From positions 54,942,121 to 55,006,120 of the forward strand of contig CM067446.1 of NCBI GenBank assembly GCA_034508935.3: a DNA stretch of 64,000 nucleotides, written 5' to 3'. A model generated the notes under the pieces. That model saw only the letters and a list, made by a program, of their open reading frames with translations. It was not told the DNA's origin and made no database searches. This DNA comes from Berghia stephanieae. Lineage: Eukaryota; Mollusca; Gastropoda; Nudibranchia; Aeolidiidae. Below, piece after piece: positions 50,247 to 60,611 of this stretch. Position numbers and translations under genes: made by a program. The stretch's first letter is position 1; each line of letters opens with the position of its first letter.

Positions 50247-53200
50247 TTTTTATTTAGTTGTTATGTTTTGGTTTTTGTTGTTCTTATTATTATTATTAAA
50301 ACCATGCATTTTTATTTCAATTTATAGCATAATATACAATATAAGATATCTAAAATCTAATTTCAATATTTGAAAACGGAAATAAAATCACGAACGACAT
50401 CGTAGCTAAGAGTACTGAGAACGGTATTTATCTTTGTCGAAATAACAAATAACAACTGAAATAACACAAAAATACATTGATTCTAGCCTCAATAATTAAT
50501 ATTATGTGGTCTAAATAGGCCCCACTTTACGTGCACAACGCGAGCAACTACCGGAAGTAGAAATCAGTTGTTATATTGTTGTTATCTCGACAAAGATAAA
50601 TACTCGGGAGGCTAGAATCAAAGAATTTTTGAGTTTTCCATAATAAATAACATTGTTTCCCCGCGTGTAATTCTCCAAGCGGGCTGTTTATACTTGTTAC
50701 CAGTTGTTAATTTGTTGTTATCAGTTGTTATTTTTTGTTATCTCGACAAAGATAAATAACCGTCAAGAAGGTCAACAAAACAAACAACAAACAAATTAAC
50801 AAAAATAGAGGGGGGGGGGGGGGGGGAGGGGATAAAGTCAAAATCTTTGGTCTGTGTTACAGAGGGGTTTGATTTTTTACTCTTGAGAATGAATGTGGTG
50901 TGCAAATGCTGTTGTGATAAAAATGTAACTGTATTTTAAACTACTAATAAATATGTGTGTCGTCCCCCCTTCAAATCTGAATAACTTTGACCCTAAGATA
51001 ATTACTGTGTTTTGTCCAGAAATTGTGCCTCTATTCAAATATGAAATAACATTTGGGATTCGAATTTTTCCGACGTCCGACGGGTTTTGCCAAATCAGCA
51101 CACATTTGCTCATTTCTTACTTTGGGAATACCTCAACCCTCTCCCTCCCCCCCCCCCCCCCCCCCCCCCCCCCACCACCCATTTTCCCACAAGAAAAAAA
51201 TCAACAAAAAAAAAAAAAAAAACAAAACAAAAAAAAAACAAGGAGCTGAATAAAACCCGACGTGCATCTATATATTGCTGGTCTCATAACTCTAATTGTT
51301 ATGGACTCATTGGTGAAATGGAAATACTATCAAACCAACACAAAACATTGTCAGTTACAACAATATTAAATCAAACCCATATTCACATTCAAGGTTGTCC
51401 CTGACATTTACTACATATTGCAGCCAAGCGAGCCTGTCAGACACTGAGGTGTCCCATTGAGGAAATTTTAATTGACGTTTATCACTACTTAGACTACTCA
51501 AAGGCATTTGATTCTGTTAGTCATCAGAAACTTATCCAGGACCTCGTGGCAATAGGTGTGGAAGAGAATGATGTGGCTCTAATCGCTAATCTGTACTGGC
51601 AGCAAAAGGCTCAGATAAAAGTGCAGGCAGATACAACAGATGCAATTGAAATCAAGAAAGGAGTGCGCCAGGGATGTGTTATGTCTCCTTGCTTGTTTAA
51701 TTTATACACAGAGTCTATTTTTCGGCAAGTAGAAACAGCACAAGGGTTGAAGGTTGGTGGCCACAACATCAACAATTTACGTTACGCTGACGATACTGTC
51801 CTGTTGGCGGAAAGTAAGGAAGACCTTCAGAAGCTACTTTCAAAAGTGAACGAAGAGAGTAAAGAAAAGGGGCTGTTCATGAATGCGAAGAAGACAAAAA
51901 CAATGGTGATAACAAAAAAGAAAGAGCCCATAGATATAGAAATAGAAGAGTGTCCAGTGGAACAAGTAAAGGAGTTCACGTACTTGGGGCAGTTGGTAAC
52001 ATCCGATGCAAAGTCTGACAAAGCTATCAGGAGACGAATAATGCTGGCCAAAAATGCGTTCATGAAACTAAAGCCAACCCTCACCAACACAAATATCTCC
52101 ATCAGAACACGAATGAGATGCACCAAATGCTATGTGTGGTCCATTTTCTTTTATCGTTGTGAAACGTGGACACTAACCGCACAGACAGAACAACGTATTG
52201 AAACTTTTGAGATGTGGACGTACAGGAGAATGCTGAAAATACCTTGGACAGCAAGAAAAAAAACATCGAAGTCCTCGACCTAATGGGCCAAAAACAAAAA
52301 GAACTTCTTTTGACTGTGAAGCACAAAAAGCTGTCATATTTTGGACATATGCGAAGACATGATAGTCTCGAAAAAAGGATAATGGAGGGAAGAATTGAAG
52401 GAAAGAGAGGCAGAGGAAGACAAAGGAAATCCTGGCCAGATGACATCAAGGAAGCTACAGGACGGCGCATGGCAGACTGTAACGAGGCTGCAATGGACCG
52501 TGAAGGATGGAAGGCCATGACATCCGACCTCTGGAAAGAGATGGAACCCGGGTGATGATGATGATGAGACAATAGCACAAAGAGACAAAAATCCCTGCAA
52601 CAGTTCCAAATAGAAACAGGGCATGTTGTTAAAAAAATAATCAAACATGGACCAACAAGGTGGTTGTCACTTCACAAATGCATTGAAAGACTTGTGGAAC
52701 AATGGGATGCCTTGACTGTTTTTTTTTCAGTGCAGAAATTAAAGACCTTAAAAACCGTCTGATAGGTTGAAGAGAATTGATTTATTTTTTTTCCAACGCA
52801 AAGTCAAAGGCTTATGCCCTATTCCTCAAGTTTGCCCTTCCCACCTACATTAATGCTAATCTTCTCCTCCAAAGAGAGGAGCCAACAGTACACTTACTGC
52901 AGCAGCGTCTTCATGATGTTGTGACTGACATAGTAATGGCTTTTGTTAAACCAGAGGCCATTTCCAAGGAGAGTGATATTTATAAAATAGAACACCACAG
53001 GAGAAGCAGACAGAAGGATAGAGAGGATTTGTTAATAGGCCATGATACACGACTTTTTATTGATGTCATGAAAGCGGAAACAAAGATGTCTGGGACACAG
53101 TTGATAGAATTTTTTGAAGATGTCAGGAGCTTTTATTCCACCTCATGAAAATACATTTTCGAAAACTTGCCCCTTAGAGATGAAGATCTCAAACATGCGA

Positions 53201-54210
53201 AAATATTGGACGTCCGTGTCAGGACCACAACCAAATTCGAGTCCATAAGTTACTGGATCAATGGATTCGAATGTCTTAAACCAAAAACATCCCATGAACA
53301 TGAACAACTTCAAAAGGAGTTTGTTAGGTTTCAATTTGATAAACTGGAAGGACTTGATGTGACGATGAGGGTTGACAGGTTGTGGCAGGAGATCAGTGAA
53401 TTGAAGGATAGTTGTGGAGTTTTTAAATACCAACTCTTAGGGTGGGTAATGAAGGGATTATGTTGTTTATCACATAGTAATGCAGACTCAGAAAGGGGTT
53501 TTTTCGCTTTTCGCAAGAACAAAACGGAGGCTAGAGCAAGCATGACTAGGCAGCTTCTGAGTGGTATAATTCTGATCAAGATGACTCTTATTAGTCGTGG
53601 GCAGTCTTGTTATGGCTTTGTGCCATCACCAAGTCTTCTGGCCAAGTGTGGTCGACAATAACTGCACAGAATAACGACACACGCCTGTGAGTTTGGTGTC
53701 CTCAGGTGAGTGTTTAAAAAAAATATCAATGTAATGTTTTGTCCCTTATTTTCAAGCGTCCTGATTTTTTTTCATGTGTCCTGATTTTTTGAGACCTTGG
53801 TCCTGATTTTTTGTGTCGGTAAAATGGCAGGTCTGCATAATTGCCTTTGACTATCAGGCCTATATTATGTGCACATCGATAAAGCCTCGTCTTCGACCAC
53901 CCTCCTTTTGTATATTTTCGTTGTTTTTAGCAATTCCTGAGCTAGGTCAAATTATTATGCTCTTTTGAAGAGTACAAAAGTTATAATTACCACAAACTGT
54001 GAATAAATTTTAAAATTCATTTAGGTTAGTAGTCAAATATTATATCCCTTTGGGTAAAATGACTGAATAAGACATGAATTCATTTTGAAATTTGATTTTG
54101 GAAAGGTACTTATGTGGGATTTAGTGTAGTGTATATGTATGTATGTTGTATGTATGTATGTATGTATGTATGTATGTATGTATGTATGTATGTATGTATG
54201 TATGTATGTA

Positions 54211-54290
<80 letters not shown>

Positions 54291-55875
54291 ACATTCGATG
54301 TGGTTTTTACATATTTTTGTTTCTCGGTTTGTTTGGTTTTTTTTATGGGGGGGGGGGGGGGGGGGGGGTTGTGCATATGTGTATTTGTGTGTGCATGTGT
54401 ATGTGTGTGTGTGTTTATATCTTTTATTAGTAGGGAAGGAGATGCGTTTCCTTTTTTAGCAATGTGGATCTTTTCGGTGTCATCCGTTCCTGTTATTCCG
54501 ATGTACAACTTAAAACATCTTGTTTAGCCGTCGCCTCTCCAATTCTGAGGGGAAAGGGGGGGGGGGGGGCTAATTTCAAGTAAATAATACAAAGTCCAGT
54601 AATACCAATAGAAAACACACACTGATCTCACATGTGACAACGAACAACAGTTTCAGTTGACAGTTTGAAACTTAATAGCAAGCCAAGCAGACCAAGCCGA
54701 TGGGTTAGATTTCATGATCAAAAGGGATGCAGAAGGATATATAGACGTATATGCATGTTTTCACCAAATAATTTTTAAAAAATTAAACTAACACATACGC
54801 AAACACAACACACACACACACACACACGCACACACACACACATACACACACATACACACACACACACGCACACACACAAACCAAGCAAAAAAAAAAAAAA
54901 CAACAAAAAAACAAAGCCCGGTTTAAAATTATTTCACGATATTATTGGACAGACTAAAAGTCGAGTACCAAATCTAGTGAAGAATACCCTCTATGACTCG
55001 TTGGTTCACCTGACTTCGCTTTGCCTTTTGTTCCCCTGTCAGCCCATTCTTCTTCTTCTTGTTCCTCTATGACATCTATGTCAGTCGATTTGCAGATCTG
55101 TGGTCGCTTTGGTTCAGCCTCCATAGAGCTTTTGTAGTGTGTAGGGTGACCATAATCAAGCTGAGACTGTCGAGTGATTGTTGTAGACAAGACTTCTTAA
55201 AATCACAGCCATTTTGTGAAATTCACATGACAAAGATAGGCCTTTGTTTTATTTTATAATTTCAAAGTATGATATGATGTATAAATTTGATATATCAAAC
55301 TTCTTTAATTCACAGAGGTACAGCCATTTGATGGTATGAGCCTTATTAAGGCGGAGAACCCCAGCATGAACAGTTCTTCAACTAGTTTTGAACCATCATT
55401 TCAATCCCAGTATTCCACACCCAACCAAGATTCTCGCCAAACCAACTGTGGCAGCAGAGGTCAGGCCAGCCATCGCCGTCATCAAACACGAACGTTGCCG
55501 AACAGCACCCCGACGCTCTATAAATCTAAAATTGTACCAAAATTATCTTGTCGATTACCAATGCAGAACAATTCTTGGATCATGTCGAAAACATTCACTA
55601 AAAGGGAATCAAATATCACTGGAAAGGAGTTTAAAAAACGAAAGAATAAAACATACACTATTAAATCTTACTTTAGTGGTGGCGATTGCTGTAATGTAAT
55701 CAGAGAGTGTGACGCTACCTCTTTATTGGATGATAAGGAAGTCATGAAAAATGATGGGGATGGAACTGTCAACAACAATACGAGAATAGGATTGTTTAAA
55801 ACTGTAGGCGAGGTGCTGACTAGACTTTGTTTTTTCTTTTTCCCGACGATTGTGAGAAATATTCTATTAGATTAA
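45932..55875 (+). CDS. PB1-domain protein, p62/SQSTM1-like N-terminus, three exons
   Basis: Exons 45932-46121, 48955-49047 and 55316-55875 join in phase to 280 residues. The ATG is the first after an in-frame stop at 45896. Residues 9-95 form a PB1 domain: strand 1 VLITARMHF, basic pair in LTRRCLM (the type-II lysine/arginine face), helix YSNLVEAMEKLFG and the acidic OPCA loop DANGERVTFSSDEELAIAF (64-82), very like 'DEDGDLVAFSSDEEL' of p62. With both faces it would be a type I/II PB1, able to polymerise or bind atypical PKC/NBR1-type partners. Residues 95-280 are Ser/Asn-rich then Lys/Arg-rich (FTKRESN, EFKKRKNK) and unrecognised; no ZZ finger, LIR-like motif of note or UBA is seen. Donors are GTAAGG and a weak GTTGGT; the acceptors are clear. 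AATAAA lies at 55915. A second frame is open within exon 3 (55388-55699), so the C-terminal reading is less sure than the PB1 part. Confidence 0.72.
46219..46420. repeat. Two poly(G) runs in the first PB1-gene intron
   Basis: Runs of more than 20 G stand at about 46221-46246 and about 46397-46417, starting 100 bp after the exon 1 donor. Confidence 0.9.
46478..46858 (+). mobile_element. Hairpin-tailed retroposon, copy 4, 5'-truncated
   Basis: Starting at GGGAGGGAAACAGTCAAATG, this copy has the internal hairpin AGATGAT/ATCATCT and the 3' hairpin GGCGCT/AGCGCC followed by GTAAAACCCTTATAAACAAA. The 5' 120 bp or so found in copies 1-3 is missing. No certain target duplication was found. It lies in the first intron of the PB1 gene in the same orientation as the gene. 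Confidence 0.8.
47169..47336 (+). pseudogene. Helix-turn-helix fragment (mariner/DUF4817-like)
   Basis: The frame reads TQFVAAYEVWRSVFQVQRWR, then PFDAKTIRNYHEKLITAGSM and AD. The pattern '.V..Y......VQR.WR......P...TI......+..TGS..D' is that of the paired-type helix-turn-helix in Tc1/mariner-like transposases and DUF4817 proteins. It ends at a stop at 47336, right where the next LINE begins, so it is a fragment. Confidence 0.45.
47350..48370 (+). pseudogene. I/Nimb-like LINE 3' end with duplicated terminus
   Basis: The frame reads LIHNSLLRTLAKSTWGANQA, STAEYCAPVWGRSRNVEKVY and VSGTLATTPKEWCPIMAAS, matching the region after the reverse transcriptase in I/Nimb-type LINEs ('LLRKLAGTTWGA', 'EYCAPVW.RS.H', 'ISGTL..TP..WLPVL'). 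Further on, ETAEHLVEQC is the zinc-binding-like 'C.C...ET.EHI..C' tail. The last ~150 bp occurs twice in tandem (about 48030-48178 and 48200-48350). A poly(C) run at 47668-47686 interrupts the frame. It lies in the first intron of the PB1 gene. Confidence 0.75.
48555..48630 (+). repeat. Short relative of the hAT sequence at 51296-51366
   Basis: About 70 bp here aligns by eye with 51296-51366 at about 70% identity ('ATGGAAAT..', 'TTACAACAATATTAAA'). The latter lies in front of the hAT transposase motif, so this may be a scrap of a related hAT. The boundaries are not seen. Confidence 0.35.
49555..50247 (+). pseudogene. CR1/L2-like LINE 3' end with ATT tail
   Basis: Frames in this stretch read SRLDYRNSLL, then KAARLVTLFQKREILPHFEE and PHWLPVKFRIEFKIRIHDS. 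These are the standard 'SRLDYCNSLL', 'NAAARLV..' and 'LHWLPVK.RI.FKI' blocks at the end of CR1/L2 polyproteins, with stops between them. The copy finishes in a long ATT array (50188-50247). It lies in the second intron of the PB1 gene. Confidence 0.75.
51145..51240. repeat. Poly(C) and poly(A) runs
   Basis: About 27 C with few breaks (51146-51173) are followed by A-rich sequence to 51240. The open frames through it are artefacts of the repeat, although the last of them runs on into real hAT coding sequence. Confidence 0.9.
51290..53838 (+). pseudogene. hAT transposase (zf-MYM/ZMYM6-type), split by an RTE LINE
   Basis: The coding remnant starts near 51330 with TILNQTHIHIQGCP and HLLHIAAKRACQTLR, the 'GCPCHL.H.AA..AC' motif of this hAT group. 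It runs to IDVYHYL at about 51486, where the LINE interrupts. After it comes NSTKRQKSLQQFQ (52570), GPTRWLSLHKCIERLVEQWD ('RWLSL..C..R....W.AL') and the dimerisation block FKYQLLGWVMKGLCCLSHSN, ADSERGFFAFRKNKTEARAS at 53400-53560. Stops lie near 51405, 52768 and 53146. A hAT-like right end (GGCAGGTCTG, about 53829-53838) closes it, with repeats of 'GTCCTGATTTTTT' inside. The left end was not found. It lies in the second intron of the PB1 gene. Confidence 0.8.
51487..52568 (+). pseudogene. RTE LINE reverse transcriptase, 5'-truncated, GAT tail
   Basis: The frame 51546-52283 carries DYSKAFDSVSHQKL, GVRQGCVMSPCLFNLYTES, the catalytic YADDTVLLAESKEDLQKLL, FTYLGQLVTSDAKSDKAIRR and CETWTLTAQTEQRIETFEMW, typical of RTE (BovB-like) elements. 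A shift near 52260 moves the rest to another frame (KKLSYFGHMRRHDSLEKRIM). The copy ends in GATGATGATGATGAG (52552-52566), the short trinucleotide tail usual for RTE. It begins inside the reverse transcriptase (no endonuclease) and sits within hAT coding sequence, so it came after that hAT. Confidence 0.88.
53840..54950. repeat. Microsatellites and unassigned intron DNA
   Basis: An (ATGT)n array (about 54130-54215) passes into GT and then GA dinucleotides (to about 54287). A poly(G) run stands at about 54346-54368, another at 54556-54569, and CA-rich sequence covers about 54797-54880. No exon is seen; the large Met/Tyr/Val or Ser/Leu frames here come from the arrays. Confidence 0.9.
54954..55170 (-). 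CDS. Possible minus-strand terminal exon, acidic, unrecognised
   Basis: After an acceptor-like CACTCGACAG on the minus strand (55161-55170) the frame reads SQLDYGHPTHYKSSMEAEPK, TDIDVIEEQEEEEWADRGTK and GYSSLDLVLDF to a stop at 54954-54956. The residue mix is that of a disordered cytoplasmic tail and is unlike the AT-rich noise around it. No domain is recognised, no upstream exon was found and AATAAA is not evident after the stop. It would be nested antisense in the second intron of the PB1 gene. Confidence 0.3.
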
Positions 55876-55914
55876 AATTATTGTGCATAATATTAGATAT
55901 GAATACCAAAGGAA

Positions 55915-55920
55915 AATAAA
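55915..55920 (+). promoter_or_regulatory. Polyadenylation signal of the PB1 gene
   Basis: AATAAA lies 40 nt after the stop codon of the third exon. A second AATAAA follows near 55967. The position supports exon 3 as terminal. Confidence 0.5.
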
Positions 55921-56114
55921 TGATTAAATTTGATCATGTCAAAAGTCGAAACACTTTTAATATCAGAATAAATTATTTATTGTAGTTAGAATTTGTAACA
56001 TGTATATGGTATTTTTATTGTCATTGTCGATGGCGATGGTTACAACTTTCAAAAAGCAACCTTTTTATTACTAAAGAAGGAGTCAAGGTTCGTCACATCC
56101 TCACTAAGTACACT

Positions 56115-56310
56115 ATCGGGACGATTCTATTACCTATCTGCTCTGGTAAGCTAGGACCCAGTTGTCCGCATATCCTAGCCTCAGGAAGGAAGTATTTGGC
56201 ATGTCGCTTATGTAAACATTAAACATCGAGGCCAAAACAGATCCTTGAGGGACACCATTCCTTATGTTCCTGAATTTGTTCATATTATAGTCTTCTGTAT
56301 TTGCATAGGT
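56115..56310 (-). pseudogene. LINE reverse transcriptase scrap
   Basis: On the minus strand: NKFRNIRNGVPQGSVLASMF, NVYISDMPNT and GYADNWVLAYQS. This is the reverse transcriptase core of jockey/RTE-X-type LINEs ('NGVPQGSVL.P.LFNVYI.D.P', 'GYADD..L'), with the second catalytic Asp replaced by Asn. Only about 190 bp is recognisable. Confidence 0.7.
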
Positions 56311-56319
56311 GCAAATGTC

Positions 56320-57580
56320 TTTATGACAGTTAGCACTTAGCTAACCGGTTTGGAAACGGCTGGGGAAGACGGGTGAAGAATGTCTTTGATTGACACCGAT
56401 ATCTACATATCATTAATAGCCTGACGATCGATGTACGTACGGTTACATAGTTTTAAAAAAACGAAAGGCCCGTCGAGTTTTGGCTCCGAGCAGTAAGTAG
56501 ACTCTGTACATTGAAACTAGAACTGTGGCGGGACACCGGAACAGCTCGCTGTCCGCGAGACCCTTGCGGCAACACGATTCATCGAGTATTGAATCGAACT
56601 CGGAACTCTCGCGCTTTCAAATCAATTTCGTTTGTCCCATGACAGCAAACCAATCCGAGCGGCTCGGAATTCGACAGACTGTGACTTTATAGACTCGGTA
56701 TTTGCAAGACCCTTATAAACAAAGTCCCGCCCAGATCTAATTGAAACCCTGAAATTACGGACAGAATACATCTAAATCTAAATACAATACTATAACGCTT
56801 GGCGAGATTGCGCATAGATACAGCATTTGACAAGAAAATGATTTTTTTTAAAATGATGATGACTGGCCTGTTAATCTTAAGAGATGAGGTTGAAGCTGCA
56901 TTAAACAATTAAATGAAAAAAGTTCAGGCCTGTGTGCAAAGGGATATTATATCCATCTAACTGGCGCATCGGGAAGTTAAAAAAAAAACTCGTCTGCAAT
57001 ACGAGAGAGACCAAAAATGCGTGTCATCCGTTAGGCTGAAAAATTCCAAGTGATTGGTAGCTGGGAAGTTCATCGCTCATATGAATTCACAATTCGATCA
57101 ATTGTGTTGTAGGATAATAATTTTAAAGAGGTTTTCCCGAAAATATTTGAATGTGACAGTGCCAGACAAAGCAGAAATAAAAAGAAAAACGTGAGCATTA
57201 ATATCCACGTACGTGCTCAATGCGCTTTACTAGGGGTCTCTAGCCAACAGCAACATTGAACATATGATGTAGGGCGAGATATGATGCCTGTAATGCGATA
57301 TTATATATATAATATAAAATCTATTTTTGACAGAGAGACAAAGCTGTTAACGGCAAGGTGTTCATTAAAATAATTCAGCTTTAACATTGCGGGATATCCA
57401 CTAAACGTGCTCAAAGCGCTTTACATGCGATCCTTAGCCAACAGCAACATTTAACACACAATACGATACATTCCGCCTGCTAGGCGATATTGCATTTTTT
57501 TCGGATAGACGCAATGCTGTTAACGGTCAGGTACTCATTTTACAACCCCAAAATAAAAATAATAATTAAAAAATAATCAT
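56320..57580. other. Unassigned DNA with a possible SINE head
   Basis: A GC-richer patch (56460-56700) contains, on the minus strand, GAGTTCGATTCAATACTCG, a B-box-like word, and an inverted pair built on CTCCGAGC/GCTCGGA. Two related segments near 57205-57290 and 57395-57500 share 'GTGCTCAA.GCGCTTTAC' and 'AGCCAACAGCAACAT.', so a duplicated repeat of about 90 bp is present. No exon is seen. Confidence 0.4.
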
Positions 57581-57734
57581 CCTTCCTCGACTTGGAAGCG
57601 AACATCAGACATCCCGATTAACGGCCAAATGTGCCACAATTGTATGATAGTTTTGTATATTTCTCTTCTGCTTTGCCTGGAACTTTCACGGTCATACATA
57701 TTCATGTTTTTGTCTTGCAATATGTATATTAAAC

Positions 57735-57862
57735 ATACATACAAACATACATACATACATACATGCATGCATGCATACATACATACATACATGCATACTC
57801 GTACATACATGCATAATCGTACATACATACATACATACATCCATACATACATACATATAATG
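57735..57862. repeat. (CATA)n microsatellite
   Basis: An array of ATAC/CATA with a few GCAT and TCGT interruptions. Frames through it are artefacts. Confidence 0.95.
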
Positions 57863-57989
57863 TCCTCGCTGCTTTTATCGAAGTACTCATTCACACCTGA
57901 ATCGAAAGGGGTAATGTGTGTAAAGTACCTTCTTCAAGGGAACAAAGTTGGGACCAGGATGTTCCACGATCGCTGCCACCTAGCCAACC

Positions 57990-58068
57990 CAGCCATTAAC
58001 CACGGTTATCATTGTTTGAATCTTGTGACAAGACAAAACACTAGATCGTTGAGCGACTGAGCCACTGT
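57990..58068 (-). repeat. tRNA-like SINE head, minus strand
   Basis: On the minus strand, GTGGCTCAGTCGCTCAACG is a good A box and AAGATTCAAACAATG about 40 bp later is a B-box relative (GATTCAAAC). The body continues leftward to about 57950. No intact cloverleaf is present. Confidence 0.45.
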
Positions 58069-58329
58069 TTCGAATGTAATACAGCTTGATATTCGTTTGT
58101 CTGTAATTTTTATGTACCAAGCAAGATTATGCGTGATACGTTATTTGCCTTTGTTGCTCGATCAGTTTATATTTTTCATACTTTCTTTTTATTTCTATTC
58201 CATCTTGGCAAACGTAATGTTCACACCTGTGTATACTAAGTTAACGAAACTTTCATATACCGTGAAAGGTGAAATAAACGAGGCACTGAATGCATGGGTT
58301 GTCCATGAAAATATCGTATCCATGATATA

Positions 58330-58850
58330 GAGCAGTAAAGTTAGGTGCCCCAAACGTAAACAATAACAAGTTGCTAGTGATTTCCGTTAGGTACCGGAAT
58401 AATTTACGCACAATATAGGTCTCCCAATTTTGTAGTTTGAGTTGTAGGCAATACACTTTCAGTATTGAAAATATGTTTACATAAAATCTAACAGTTGCAG
58501 AAATAATAATATAAGGCTAAATTATTATGAAAATCAGGCTCCGAATAATTCTCGTTTTGTTCACACCAGCGCAATAATTTGCTCTGGTCTAAAAATAGAT
58601 AGACTGTAACTTTTGATAAATTTTAGGAAATTTTACCTTTTGTTCCATAAAATATCCATATCTAGACATTATTTGATGCATGATCGAGTATTTATGAATA
58701 TGTGTTTCTTTTGCCACCTAACAGCCAAATTTTAAAGGTTATTTTTTTCTATTATTTACATTGGAACGTGAGCTGTCAAGACAGGAACATGTGGTTTGCC
58801 ACGTGCTTCTCGACCTTTGTTTACGTTTGGGGCACCTAACTTTACTGCTC
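58330..58850. mobile_element. 521 bp MITE with ~33 bp inverted ends and TA target
   Basis: The first 33 bp (starting GAGCAGTAAAGTTAGG) is repeated inverted, apparently without change, at 58818-58850. Both sides are flanked by TA (58328-58329 and 58851-58852). The interior is AT-rich and non-coding. The TA target suggests Tc1/mariner-type mobilisation, but the ends do not name a family. The near-perfect ends imply a fairly recent insertion. Confidence 0.85.
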
Positions 58851-58901
58851 TATTGTCGTTTAATCGATTCTAATTTTAAAAGTATTGAGAATCCACCCAG
58901 C

Positions 58902-60578
58902 CAGGGTTGCCATTTTGGCCCTTTTCAGGACCAAATCCGAGATTTTTGGCCCTTTTCAAACACAGTTGGCCCCCCATATATCAGTTGGCCCTTTGGCCCT
59001 TTTTTGGCCCCTTTTGGATGGTAATTGCCCCAAACGAACCCAACTACATAGCCTTTAGTTCAAAATGAATTTTGTTCAATTTATCCACATCAAGAAAACT
59101 GATATGTGCATGCACACATCGATATTCGTATTATTACTGATTCGAGTGTTTGAGACATTGATCTGGCACCAAAACCCTCCTCGACCTGTCTCTGCAAGGA
59201 GCTTGCATGTGCTGATTGCTGATTAATTACACGAGGCAAGGAATCTGACAACGGACGGCGATGACTTGGAGTTCGGAAATGCCTTGTTCGTGGAATTTGG
59301 GTACAAGTTCACAAATGAATGTAGTAAATATGTACTGGAATTTGTAGCCAATGAACAGCAACGCCAAAGTGTGGAGGAAAGGGTGCGTCACACCAAAGAA
59401 AGATGCCTGTCCATGTTAGAGGTTGCTTGTGAGCAAGTCAAACTAAGACTTCCATCGACAAAGGATATGTTCAAAGGACTCAGTCAGCTTAGTCCAACAA
59501 AAGTCCTTAACCAAGTGGACAAACCTGCATTCAGCAGCCTACCGTTCCTTCATTTGGTTAAATCGGATTTGGTAGAGGATCAATATAGACGTCTCACTTT
59601 TATTGACTGGTCAGATGTGGAAGCTTTCAAAACCACAGGACTCCCAAGTGACACCCATAAATTTTGGTTTGGAGTTATGAAAACACCTGGATTTGAAGAG
59701 CTAGGTCAATATGTGATGAATTGCCTCATTGTTCCGAGCAGCAATGCAGTCATCGAGCGTGTCTTCTCATTGGTAACGGCCACAAAAACAAAGCCCCGCA
59801 ACCGAATGGGAGTAATTTGTCTTGATGCAATAATCAGGATCAAATCTCATCTTCAGCAACGATCCAAATGCTGTAAAGATTTTGTGGCCACAAGCAAGAT
59901 GATTGCACTCCATAACACAAAGGTGTTGTACACCAAATCAGATGAGAAGGATGAGGAACAGCAGGAAGAGTGCATTCAGCAATTCCTGTAGATTGGATAA
60001 CGAATATTTAAGTTAAATGTAAATACTTTATTTTCTTTTCCACTTTGAATGTATTTAAACGTAAATAGAACTTTATTTCAGAATTATTCGTTCATTCATA
60101 TAAGTTGTGATTAATTGGAATGACATGCGGTGAAAATATACAAAATTAGTATCATGAGCTACGGAAACCCACAATGTCGTCGAAAAATACAGGATCACTC
60201 AGGTCTGTGATAAGGGAAATGTGTCCCAAGTTGAAACAATGGAAGAAATCACTTAAAAATTTTGTTGGAGTTAGGTAGGGCAAAACTGTACACTTTGTGG
60301 ACCAAGGCCACCAACCCACCAACCATCCTTCACCAAGAGCAGTTATGGCAACCCTTTGGATATGTACAATCTGAGTCTGGCAACATGCATACGACCCCCC
60401 TTTGCACGTAAGCTCACTCCTCTTTATTGTTCACACATGTTTGTATGATTATCTGTATTCGGATATACATTCTGTAACGTTTAGTGAACATTTTCCGTAT
60501 TTTGGCCCCAAACCGTCTCATTTGGTCCTTTTCTTGTCAAAATCTGGTCCCACGACAAAAAATCACCTGGCAACCCTG
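58902..60578 (+). mobile_element. hAT element, 1.68 kb, internally deleted, perfect 8 bp target duplication
   Basis: The ends are CAGGGTTGCCA and TGGCAACCCTG, exact inverted copies. CACCCAGC flanks both sides (58894-58901 and 60579-60586), the 8 bp duplication made by hAT transposases. Sub-terminal repeats of TTTTGGCCC/TTTGGTCC words are visible at both ends. Inside is one open frame for the C-terminal part of a transposase; the N-terminal finger and most of the catalytic core are absent, so the copy cannot move itself. Confidence 0.92.
59266..59991 (+). pseudogene. hAT transposase C-terminal part
   Basis: The 241-residue frame includes FKGLSQLSPTKVLNQVDKP, then KFWFGVMKTPGFEELGQYVM, NCLIVPSSNAVIERVFSLVT and NRMGVICLDAIIRIKSHL. 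The last block is the hAT dimerisation domain (pattern 'L..lP.S....ER.FS......r.R..L....l...'). It is about one third of a usual 600-700 residue hAT transposase. The frame is open from before the Met, so the start shown is only the first Met. The C-terminus (KDEEQQEECIQQFL) is probably natural. Confidence 0.85.
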
Positions 60579-60611
60579 CACCCAGCCTATCTTCACACAC
60601 CCAAAAACAAT

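Noticed and set aside
52102-52644. Minus-strand 180-codon frame
   Set aside because: It is antisense to the RTE LINE C-terminus and hAT coding sequence.
54110-54527. Frames of over 100 codons on both strands
   Set aside because: They arise from the ATGT, GT, GA and poly(G) arrays.
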